From: Daldinia sp. FL1419
Lineage: Eukaryota; Ascomycota; Sordariomycetes; Xylariales; Hypoxylaceae
Length of the DNA stretch: 64,000 bases
Assembly (NCBI GenBank): GCA_025201765.1
Contig: MU623371.1
Coordinates: 229,448-293,447, forward strand
Reading direction: 5' to 3'
Positions 47,053 to 55,669 of this stretch are shown piece by piece (position 1 is the stretch's first letter; each line of letters opens with the position of its first letter). The translations under genes and the position numbers were made by a program. The notes below the pieces were generated by a model, which saw nothing but the letters and a program-made list of their open reading frames with translations, was not told the DNA's origin and searched no databases.

Positions 47053-49369
47053 GTGTGTAGATATTCATGCGATATAATGCGATGTAATGCGATAGGCTAA
47101 AAGCCGAATCACTGTTATCTCGGGTCGCATAAGATGTGGTCTGGAAGCTTTATTTGAACCAAGTCGAGATTACGGGGCTAGCATGTTAGTTCCGCTATGC
47201 CCGGGTGCTGGTTTAGTATCACGTCGATCCTCTTACCCCTTCAGCCCTTGGTACGTCCGTGTTATCGCCACATTCTTACACGAAGGATCTATGGAGGGTT
47301 GCTTATGGGCGGCTGGGATTTTCTACACGCCCTATACATATAACTTCCTAAAAAGGTAGGGTAGTAGGTGGCAGTGGGGTAAGGTCGTCACTGAGCCGTA
47401 AATGATAATAGAGGTAGGCCAAGATTTTTACCAAGACACTTATAATTGATATTATGGTCTGATAATTTATTTGCGTTCACCACTGTCAAGACCATAGTTG
47501 GGCATGGACTTGTGCGTCTCCTTGACAGGCTGTCTTGTCCATCGTTGACGATATTGTTAGTCGTTGACTAATATATATATGCTACAACGAGATGATAAAA
47601 AGCTGCACAATTTACCGATACCCAAGCTTAGCGGCATGATGAAAGGCTCCTACACTTTAACCTTCCCGTATCCGTCAACAGCTTGACAGAAACGCTAGGA
47701 TTTGTTATGGGGATAGAAGACTTAGCTTTGCGGCGTCCACCTGCTAATCCATAGTCGCAATTGTATCAGTGCCTCCTACCATGGCGCTGTCGCATTCACC
47801 GGTAGGAATCGCTTCGCAAGCGAGGTTTAGCGCATACAATATAGCAAACGAGCATTGTCTACGCCGGGGTCGCAAGGAGGGTTGCTAGTAAGCCGACAAG
47901 GGATTATCGGGACGTGTTTACTAGGACCTTAAGGTCCAGAATGGGTTTCAAGCGTACCCATATACCTAAAGACCCATTGCCGTATAAGATAGAGACCACC
48001 ATCAAGGCATCCCATGTAGCAACCCGTCGTCTGACGAGCTAAATCTTCAGAAAGGATTACTATCTGAAGTTCCGTAGACGAATTTCCGACGGCTCTCGGT
48101 GAATACGTCCACGCGGCTTCTACAGGGAACAATCTGAATAGGCCGGAGCCAAACACGACGACCGCCGCGGAGGAATGTCCCTCCCCAGACTTTGAAGCTG
48201 CCACGGGAGCACCAAGAAGTAAGGATCTCTCACATGTAGAAGAAAGGACTTGTTCTATAGGTAGGCATGTAAGACAGCTAGAAGCCTGATGATCTTTATC
48301 TAGAAATTATTACTTAGCCAAGAATAAAAGGGGCGAGGCTGCGAAGGGCCTTTTGACGTCGCCATAGCCTACTGGTCACCCCTGAGTTGAAAGAGCGGAT
48401 TCGTTGAGAATATATCGAATAATCTAAGACACGCAACCAACGGAAATTACGGCTCTTGTAAGTTGCACACATGGGGGTTTAGGTAAAAGCCCGATCACCT
48501 AACGTCCTTTGTCATATTGGTCCCTCGGTTTAAGGCGGTATGCTATGCGTTTACCTAGCACGACCACTCTAGATCATGTACTTCCAACGCGCGTAGTACA
48601 CCGAGTAGGAGACTTCTTTCTCGAGTACCTACATGTAGTGAGACTGTTACATGGGACGTAACAAGTACATGCAGGTAGGATGTGCATAGACTACATGTCA
48701 TGTACCTATGGTAATAGGTATGACAACTAGGGTCGCCGACTAGTGTACCTGTAATGACGAGCCCTAAAGGTTTGGTGAATTGTAGGTGATACAGTTCTTG
48801 CCTTGCATGCCTCTTGGAATTAAGCTTTGAATTTACATGTGCATAGGTGCCTTGGGTGGCCCTTAGGGCACTTTAGGGCTATGACACCGTAGTTTCTACA
48901 GTGCTGGAAGAAGACTAAAACCTTGCCGTCGTAGTTGCCTAGGATATGTGACTTGTTGCCGGTGCAGGTACGAAAAGATGGAAAGTGCGAGGCACTGTGT
49001 GGAAGTATAAAAGCCTTTCTGGGGAGCCTCCCTTATTTAGAATTCTTCAGGAATCAACACACTTATCATTTTCTCTCTTTATCTGTTGCCGTGCGAGAAC
49101 CTTGTTGCCCTTGAGTCATCTTTCCGTAAGTACTAATAAATATTCCACCTCTCCCGCCTACCTTTGCCTCTACCATCGCTACCATCGCTACCATCTCTAC
49201 TTTAACCATCGTCATTCCTCTTCCAATAATCACTAATTCCCATTCCAACCTTGTTAAAACTAATCAACTTCAAACACTATTACTTGTGTCGATGGACGTT
49301 AGATAATCAACACTTTCGCCATAAGGGCTTGAATTTAACAAGCACTCTGGCAACCTTGAATCACCTTGA
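47053..49369. other. Long spacer before the subtelomeric cassette region
   Basis: About 2.3 kb. No supported gene; a minus ORF at 47929-48204 lacks recognisable features. TAGGTAC and TACATGTA-type motifs are frequent at about 48620-48720. It marks the change from ordinary genes to the unknown genes near the telomere. Confidence 0.5.
49006..49013 (+). promoter_or_regulatory. TATA-box-like element
   Basis: TATAAAAG about 360 bases before the first remnant ORF (49433), followed by a CT-rich stretch. It may be the former promoter of the mosaic remnant. Motif-only evidence. Confidence 0.3.
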
Positions 49370-49498
49370 ATCCTCAAACAACTTCACTCGGGCCGTTCTT
49401 CCATCTAGTGCCAGCAGTACCAAAACTACACGATGGCGTTGGATAGTGATAAGATCGAGCAAGGTATGAACAGCCCCTCGCTTTTCCTCTCAAGTCGC
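49370..49498 (+). pseudogene. Remnant of the 5' end of the 53141-54262 gene
   Basis: About 90 bases (49384-49466) closely match the reverse complement of 54235-54305, that is, the 5' UTR and first 11 codons (MALDSDKIEQG here, MALESDKIEQG there). After GAGCAAGG the two diverge and the frame here ends within a further 11 codons. Upstream similarity includes GCCGTTCTTCCATCTAGTGC. It is the first of three such 5' fragments in a row, all on the plus strand. Confidence 0.8.
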
Positions 49499-49702
49499 TA
49501 ATGCTGAATAGGACATTCGGCCACGCCTTTGAATCAATAACACCACACTCTACAGTCTTTCCCGTAAGCCTTGTCTAACTTGTCCTCATCCCTTTTATTG
49601 ATTTTCTAATCGTCGCTCTGCGTCGCAATGTGTCAAATGCATTAGTATTACTGCTACTAACCACTTTTGCATAGTCCTTCGGCTTGTATATGACAACTAT
49701 CA

Positions 49703-49816
49703 TGTCCGGACTGACCGACAAGCTCGAGGATTCCGTTCGCTTCGCCTGGATCCTCGACCCGAACGAAGACAAGCCTCTAAACATAACTGGCATTATATCT
49801 AAAGATCTGGGTTAGT
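49703..49816 (+). pseudogene. Remnant of the 5' end of the coiled-coil gene
   Basis: The frame MSGLTDKLEDSVR...ILDPNEDKP resembles the start of the 59504 gene (MSELFNELEESIR...ILDPDEDH) with a deletion of about 10 residues between the two blocks. It stops after 37 codons (TAG at 49814). Conserved start position supports the ATG at 59504 in the complete gene. Confidence 0.65.
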
Positions 49817-49907
49817 CTTATCCACCTGGCCGCTACTTGATTGCTTACACTTGTGTAGACACTCCCGAAGCCATCCGAACCAATGGATCGGCACAACCTG
49901 GGGCTGG

Positions 49908-50060
49908 TAATATGGCATCGCAGACTCGACCTCGTCTTTGAGAAGGCAATCGAGTACCTGTTCTAGAAGAACGAACCTCCGTCCGTTAGCAATGCCTTCG
50001 TCCATTACTTGGCGTGTGGGAATGCTTTGAGAAGTTTGACTAAAGCATCTGCCAGGCTTC
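49908..50060 (+). pseudogene. Remnant of the 55670 gene
   Basis: About 150 bases match 55796-55948, encoding the region of IWRRRLGL to FVHYLACMNALRSL. The copy keeps the frame through FVHYLACGNALRSL but has an in-frame TAG where the intact gene has CAG (LF-stop-KNEPPSVSNAF). It is therefore a pseudogene fragment. The change C to T before A is the direction expected of repeat-induced point mutation, though one site proves nothing. Confidence 0.85.
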
Positions 50061-50404
50061 TAGTTGTCTTACATAGAATACGAGTTCGTAGGTTGCTGGT
50101 ACTGCCTCACAAAGCCCAACCTATGGAGGACCCAAGCCCTTCCGGCTGTGGCAACGACGATACCATCAGTCCTACTCTAATCAAGCAAACCCGGTGCGTC
50201 ATTGGGATGTGGACGTCTTTACAGTTCTCGGAACGTTTGCTTCATATAGAGCTTTGTCAATAAAGGCACTGCATTTCACCATGTTGAGCATCAGACGGAA
50301 CTAATTGGAACTTGAAAATGATGATTTTTCTCCAATCGGGCATGTTCTACTTAGGATAGTACCCGGAATCCTCTTTACATCCCACAACAGCTTTCCGCCC
50401 ACCA
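50061..50404. other. Spacer after the mosaic remnant
   Basis: About 340 bases between the remnants and the zinc-knuckle gene, presumably its promoter. Nothing else recognised. Confidence 0.5.
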
Positions 50405-50440
50405 ATGTCTAGCAATATTATCACCGTTGCCGCAATCATC

Positions 50441-51643
50441 ATGGAAGACTCTACCGCGAATAGTTCCCGCTCGAAGCGGCCCGGCGAAAATGCTAGAGGC
50501 GCTTTTGAGGCCGATTTTGGTACGGCTATTGACGAACCCCAGGTCGAACGTCATTTTAAGTATAGTTGCCTGGTCGACATGACCGACCGCAGCCAAGTTC
50601 CGGCTCTGAACTTCGCTACGAGGGGCTGTTCGCAAATGCAGGCTGTCTTTAACGAGGGCTCGGTGCTGGAGAATACTCTAGTGCCCGCCTGGAGAGACCA
50701 GAACGGGGGCGCCATACCTCCGACTCTGGTCACCATGACCCGCCTCCGAAGGAGCCAGCGCTTCCTTGGCGAAAGAGACGTTCCCACGGGTGACGTGGAC
50801 GGTCTAGACCAGCTCCTAGGCACTCCCCGAGGGGCTCCTCCTTCCATTTCTGCCCCTTCTACCGCGAAAAGCGGCAAGAAGAAGGCGAGAAAGAACAAAG
50901 CCCAGCGCAGACGTGCGCGAGAGGCACGTGAAGAAGCCCTACGAAGAGGGCAGCAGGACGTGATGAATGAGGATCCTCCTGAGGAAGAGGACGGTGACGA
51001 CCAACACGGTCGGATCCCTCCCCCCAGGGCAGGTTTCGACTTCAGAACACCTGCGGGTGCCCCTGCCTTCTCCACTGCCACCGCCATCACTACCTGTGCC
51101 AACTGCAACAAGCAGGGACATGTTCTAAGGGACTGTCCGGGCCCCGTGGATGCGGATGGTTTCGTCTCTGGTTGTGCGGTTCACAATACCAAGGAGCACA
51201 ACTATGACGATTGCGATATAGCGGCGGACTTCGGAACGCCTTTGCACTTCAGCTTCCTGGTGCAGAGCCGCTGCGGCCTGCCCCCCATCCGCTCCCAAAT
51301 TAATTGGGTCGATTTGGCAGATCAGGAGTGGGACCTGAAGTTGGACGCGTATCCACTAACGCGGGCTTTTAGTCTAACGGTACCGGCGGCTACTATCGAT
51401 GGGTACCGCTTCGGCGCGCCTCCCAGAGAGCGCCAGCTGGGCCTTGACCCGCTTACTTGGAACTACGATGCTGCGGGGCGCAATTCGGAGCAGCTCCGAC
51501 GAACCGAGGCTGTGGGCCTCCCAATGCAGGACCCTATCCCACCGCAGCCACCTCAGCTCCCGGCTGGGCAGAAAGATGATGAGATGGGAGAAGCGGAGGA
51601 CACAGTCGATTTCGAAAACGACGACTTTGCTATTATGGAATAA
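50441..51643 (+). CDS. Tandem zinc-knuckle protein, unknown function
   Basis: Intronless, 400 residues from the ATG at 50441 (412 if the in-frame ATG at 50405 is used). Two adjacent zinc knuckles are visible: CANCNKQGHVLRDC (C-x2-C-x4-H-x4-C) at about 219-232 and CAVHNTKEHNYDDC (C-x2-H-x4-H-x4-C) about 15 residues later. Before them lies a strongly basic segment (KSGKKKARKNKAQRRRAREARE), likely nuclear-localising or nucleic-acid-binding, then an acidic one. The C-terminal half has a block around INWVDLADQEWDLKLDAYPL and an acidic end. Zinc knuckles bind single-stranded nucleic acid in Gag and RNA-processing proteins. No polymerase or integrase accompanies it, so it is not shown to be a transposon gene. 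Confidence 0.85.
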   Translation: MEDSTANSSRSKRPGENARGAFEADFGTAIDEPQVERHFKYSCLVDMTDRSQVPALNFATRGCSQMQAVFNEGSVLENTLVPAWRDQNGGAIPPTLVTMTRLRRSQRFLGERDVPTGDVDGLDQLLGTPRGAPPSISAPSTAKSGKKKARKNKAQRRRAREAREEALRRGQQDVMNEDPPEEEDGDDQHGRIPPPRAGFDFRTPAGAPAFSTATAITTCANCNKQGHVLRDCPGPVDADGFVSGCAVHNTKEHNYDDCDIAADFGTPLHFSFLVQSRCGLPPIRSQINWVDLADQEWDLKLDAYPLTRAFSLTVPAATIDGYRFGAPPRERQLGLDPLTWNYDAAGRNSEQLRRTEAVGLPMQDPIPPQPPQLPAGQKDDEMGEAEDTVDFENDDFAIME

Positions 51644-51946
51644 AGGGGGAGAAGACAGAGGACAGGGGAAGGAAAGGACTCTTGCGATTAGTTTAGTTGC
51701 TATTGAACCGGGGTAGTATGATTACGTAACTGAAGCTACCCTGCAGGATCCTATTAGCCTCCATGGAGTTAATCCTTCTAAGGTCTCCACAGGCTTTTTG
51801 GACATAAATAGGCCCTCAAGAGTTGTCTTTCTTGTCTGTTCAGTTCAAGTTCTCAAGGATAGAATCATCAGTTTTCTTATAGAGCTTCATACAAATAATA
51901 TATACCTCTCTTGTTTATAACCTCTAGTACGCGCTACCATTGGTGT
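51644..51946. other. Spacer
   Basis: About 300 bases between the zinc-knuckle stop codon and the left copy of the flanking direct repeat. Nothing recognised. Confidence 0.5.
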
Positions 51947-52289
51947 TGAAATAGGACGCATATATGAGGTAAGTTACTTGTATTATCAAGTCTATCTTAG
52001 AGAATAGATGGGCATATCTACGATATATAAAGGTCACGGATGTGGGGCGTATAATATCCCTGTATACTAGCCACGGCCCACACACATTCCAACAGATCAC
52101 AGGAGCGCCAGGCACTTGAGACCGCACCTTGGTAAGAATGTGCGCCATCATGGTGGTGCTCTTCCCGGACGCGTGGGGGCCTTGGATAAACGCGGCGGAA
52201 CGGCGACGGTTGTCGACCTGGTCCAAGAACCGGTCGATCTCGGCCTGCTTAGCGATCCAAGAGGGCATATTTTGATCGTTCGAGGCCAT
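51924..52289 (-). pseudogene. Truncated P-loop NTPase
   Basis: From ATG 52289 the frame reads MASNDQNMPSWIAKQAEI, then a Walker A motif GPHASGKSTT about residues 38-47, then PGAPVICWNVCG. Only about 72 residues have this protein-like character. Just beyond, the frame runs into the direct repeat (ending 52074) and finishes with a low-complexity, Tyr-rich tail that is most likely non-native. There is no Walker B or later domain, so it is the N-terminal piece of an ATPase (AAA or STAND type cannot be decided), cut where the repeat begins. An in-frame ATG at 52400 is further upstream but the added stretch is unconvincing. Confidence 0.6.
51947..52074 (+). repeat. Direct repeat, left copy (pairs with 61368-61465)
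   Basis: Shares with 61368-61465, in the same orientation, the blocks TGAAATAGGACGCAT, GAGGTAAGTTACTTG, GGCATATCTACGATA and a block from TAAAGGTCACGG through TGTGGGGCGTAT. The left copy has about 29 extra bases in the middle. Sequence on both sides of the pair is unrelated. The two copies are about 9.4 kb apart and enclose four of the unknown genes. Confidence 0.88.
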
Positions 52290-52765
52290 CTTGTCGTAAC
52301 TTGCAGATTGTGATAAAGATGAATCGAAGCGCGGAAGTTGTTGTGGTTGAGTTGGAAGAATACGTGGGGTGGGGTACGTGAGGGAATCAGAGCAACGCAA
52401 TCTAAGTACGTACCTACCTACTAAGGCACCGGGCTGTTACCCTAGGTACCAAGGTATGTGTTACCTACATAGGTATATTTAACGCCCGGGTCGGTAGCTA
52501 ATGAAGCATATCACGGACCTCCCTAGGGGTATGGGCGTGCAAGGCTGCACGTTCTACATATGTCTTGCAAGTCAAACCTGAAAAGGCATACATAATGATG
52601 TTCCAATCGTTCACGTTGGCTCCTCCATGTGTGCTTGTGTATAGTATAATATAATATTAATAGCCTTTCTCGTTTTGACGAGGTAGTATATAAAGCTATG
52701 TTGGAGTAAATTGTTTTGTGTAGAGCTTCACCCTCTCGTCTACCGCCCGTCAATATTACTCCCTT
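52290..52765. other. Spacer with TAGGTACC motifs
   Basis: About 480 bases. Copies of the palindromic TACCTAGGTACC type occur around 52405-52475. No coding evidence. Confidence 0.5.
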
Positions 52766-53140
52766 CTAATTCTCCCTTCTAATCCTCTCCCAAACCAACT
52801 GAGGTTGCCTATCTGCCTCGGTCGTATATAAGACGCGGCCGGTGTAGCGGTCAACCTCGTGACCACGGACGCGGCCATGACTATTACCGCGGCCATAGCT
52901 ATGATCACGAACACGATCACGATCGTGGTCCCGGTTTCGACCGCGCTCACGATATCGGTTACGATCTAGGCTACGTTCGCGATTATTAGGACCAAGAGGG
53001 CGATCGCGGTCGGCCTCGCGCCTTTTGGAGTCAGAACTCCCGCCCTGGATTCCACCGCGGTGGCGATCTTGCCCCCAAGGAGGAGGACGGCTGCTCTCGC
53101 TTCCTTCCTGGTTGGGCACTCCAACACGACCGGATACGCG
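52766..53140 (-). CDS. Arg/Asp-rich reading frame continuing past a TAG
   Basis: In the same frame as, and immediately after, the TAG stop (53143-53141) of the next gene, an open frame of 124 codons continues to a stop at 52766. It has no ATG start of its own at the 5' end. It is rich in Arg, Asp, Gly and Ser (many RD and RGR dipeptides; PPPWGQDRHRGG), like RNA-binding RD/RGG tails, and ends ERIRREN. Retention of a biased, open composition with no further stop suggests it was or is translated as the C-terminus of the upstream gene. It may be reached by readthrough or RNA editing, or be a recent loss. Confidence 0.5.
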   Translation of the reverse strand, partial: RVSGRVGVPNQEGSESSRPPPWGQDRHRGGIQGGSSDSKRREADRDRPLGPNNRERSLDRNRYRERGRNRDHDRDRVRDHSYGRGNSHGRVRGHEVDRYTGRVLYTTEADRQPQLVWERIRREN

Positions 53141-54262
53141 CTACGCTAACGGAAGACTCGGAGCAGGGCGGGGCTGTGGGGAGGGCGATCGAGGATCGAG
53201 AGTATCGCCATCGAGGAGCTGCTGAAATAATCTCTCTTTTTCTGTAGGGAAAGGGGGCGGTATTTCGCTTAGCGTCTCCTCGCCGGGGATATCGTCCGCG
53301 CCCCGAGCGTAGTACAACATGTAGCGAGTATTTTCCTTCCCGAGCGGCTGCTTGTGGTGGATGGGGAAGGCATTCGGAGTGGGGATGACCTCGCCGTATT
53401 CGAGGTAGGTTCGTATGGTGTCCTTCTCCCAGGGGGAATTGGACAGGCGGACCTCGGCTATCAGACGGTACGTCGTCATAGCCTCACCAGGCGGTGTAAG
53501 CTCCCAGGCTCCTGAAGGCCTGTGCTTCATGCGCCTCATATCTACGACGATCTTGCGAAGATCCCGGAATGTCTTGGGATCGCTCGCATCAAAGTCGTAG
53601 CGGACGCGTATGGTCGCGGGTATGTTGGACTGTTTCATAATCTCGCGATGTTGGCCGTCGGGGAACGTGCCAAACTTATCCGAGATCACCTGCCCCAGGT
53701 TTCCCGTGCTAAAGTGGATAAGGCTGTTCTGGGCTCCTCCGGCGAGGTCGGTTAGCGTTATCGATCTCCACTTCCCATCCTCCTTCATGAGGCATTTCGG
53801 GGAGTGAAGCAGAAAAGGAATACGGCTCCAGATGGTCTTGTGCATGAGTTCGTGCTCCGCAAGTGCTAGGAAGGACAAGTCTTTGCCTTCCAGCGGACCT
53901 TCGTAGAAGGCCTTGAGAGCGAGATACCTAGCAGCTTGTAGCGCCTCCTTATCGGTCGAAACGAAGTCGGCCATCGCGAGGCGGAGCAGCGGATTCGCTT
54001 GTTCCTGCTCTCGGACGACTTCGTGCTCTAGGCCACGGTCATCCAAGGGCAGCTCGACCATTACGCGACGTACAACCATTATCAGCGCGTCTAGGCCGCT
54101 AGAGTCGACGCAGTCCTCCTTGGGGATTCCGGCGACGCTCTTGGGATAGTACAACTCGGGAATTTGGAATAGCAATCGAGAGTCCTGAGTCGTCTCATCC
54201 CCGGCGTGAAGTACCCGAAGGTCCTTCAGGCCTTGCTCAATCTTATCGCTTTCCAGCGCCAT
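53141..54262 (-). CDS. Unknown subtelomeric protein (373 residues to TAG)
   Basis: Intronless. From MALESDKIEQGL the protein runs 373 residues to a TAG in PSLPLA-stop. I recognise no domain. Visible parts: a charged helical N-terminus, a region LAEHELMHKTIWSRIPFLLHSPKC followed by WRSITLTDLAGGAQNSLIHF, the stretch NIPATIRVRYDFDAS, and a Pro-rich end (RSPSPQPRPAPS) that looks like the beginning of a disordered tail. That tail continues in the same frame beyond the stop (52766-53140). A decayed copy of its first codons and 5' UTR exists at 49384-49466, which supports the chosen ATG. It is divergent from the 55670 gene with a 1.4 kb spacer. Confidence 0.82.
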   Translation of the reverse strand: MALESDKIEQGLKDLRVLHAGDETTQDSRLLFQIPELYYPKSVAGIPKEDCVDSSGLDALIMVVRRVMVELPLDDRGLEHEVVREQEQANPLLRLAMADFVSTDKEALQAARYLALKAFYEGPLEGKDLSFLALAEHELMHKTIWSRIPFLLHSPKCLMKEDGKWRSITLTDLAGGAQNSLIHFSTGNLGQVISDKFGTFPDGQHREIMKQSNIPATIRVRYDFDASDPKTFRDLRKIVVDMRRMKHRPSGAWELTPPGEAMTTYRLIAEVRLSNSPWEKDTIRTYLEYGEVIPTPNAFPIHHKQPLGKENTRYMLYYARGADDIPGEETLSEIPPPFPTEKERLFQQLLDGDTLDPRSPSPQPRPAPSLPLA

Positions 54263-55669
54263 CGCGTAGTTTGGTTACTGCTGGCACTAGATGGAAGAAC
54301 GGGCTGAATGAAGTTGTGAGATTTAAAATTTTCAAAACTTTGACAGATTGAAAGATTAAATGCTAAGTAACTAGGTAGGCTACCAAGGCACTTTCCCAAC
54401 TTACGGCAGTGCGGCATTGCCCATTCCCATCCAAACTACTGTAGGTACCTTACATACATGATACATGTACCTCCCCGCAACCCCTACATAGGTACCTAGT
54501 AGGTAGCTATGAATACACCCTCACACTTCACAGGTGAATATATTTACGGATTCTAACCTGTTGATTCCGAGAAACGTACCATAGAATAGGCCTGAAGATT
54601 ACGAAAATAATGATATTGGTTAGATCATGGTGGCCATTTTATCCGATTTGCTGCGGGTAAATGATTGTTGAAATGGTACATAGTCTTCCAAGGTTGAGAT
54701 AAGATGGCCAGGACTAGTACTAGAATTTTGGTCATTTGAGGGCTATCTGATCGCATACTTTGGGAAATGAGTCATCAGAAGAGAAATTAGTTGCGCAGTC
54801 TACCCAAAAATTCCAACCATTTCCTATCTGGACACTGATGGTGAATTAATTTAATTTTAATATTTTATACTAAGTCGTGTTGAATTTTCGTTGGTGACTG
54901 ATGGGCTACAACGTCACGTCAAGCTTTGCGGCTCAATTCAAGACTGGGGAAAAACGTGTCCAGGACAGGGATTGACGCTGCAATGTCGCGGTTGGCTGCC
55001 TACGGTGATAAGACGGGAATAAGAGCTTTGGGTGCGTGAGCCCACTGTTTCCCCTTGCAGGGTAGCTGTAGTGGGACTTAGCCAGATTCGCATCGCTCGT
55101 ATGCATCTAATTACACCCTTCAAGTATCGCAAAGACACTGCATGAGCTCGTTTTTCAGATCTCGCCGAGTTCTTGACTGTATCGTATCCTACGCATTCTA
55201 CTTATAGTATACTAGTTGTACAATAGAGCGTAAACCGTCCCATAAGTAGGAGGCTACAACCACGCTTGTCTTGGATTCACTCCTGTAGATTTAACCATAG
55301 ATGGCAACGGATGTCAATCTAGCCGCCGCCTGAGTAGCTCTACAGTGTTCAAGTAATACTAGATAATCTTGCCTCTCATAGGGATACACTAGAGATTTAG
55401 GGGTAACGATACGTACTGCATTAGATTTTAGAGCGTACCTAGGTACACGTAAGTAGGTACCTAGGTATGTTCCAGGTGGTTTTAGTAGATGTACAAGGTA
55501 CTTAGGTTGGAGTTGCTTGAGGGGTTGCTATGGTCAACTTAGGTACCCCTAAGTACCGGGTTGTTGGGTTGCTGCCTAAGGTCCTCCTAAACTGCACTCC
55601 CGAATTTTTTCTTTCTCTTTTTTTCCTCCCCAACAACAACACCGCCAACCCATCCTCATTATTCTGACC
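54263..55669. other. Divergent spacer between two unknown cassette genes
   Basis: About 1.4 kb between the 54262 (minus) and 55670 (plus) starts. Contains GGTACCTA-type motifs near 54440-54500 and 55430-55550, and a CT-rich tract at 55605-55630 before the plus-strand start. No ORF supported. Confidence 0.55.

Noticed and set aside
47929..48204. Minus-strand ORF of 91 codons
   Set aside because: No domain or conserved pattern; expected by chance in 2.3 kb of spacer.
53010..53160. An intron that would remove the TAG between the two parts of the 53141 gene
   Set aside because: No usable GT donor within the preceding 130 bases and the frame on both sides is already continuous, so splicing is not a good explanation.
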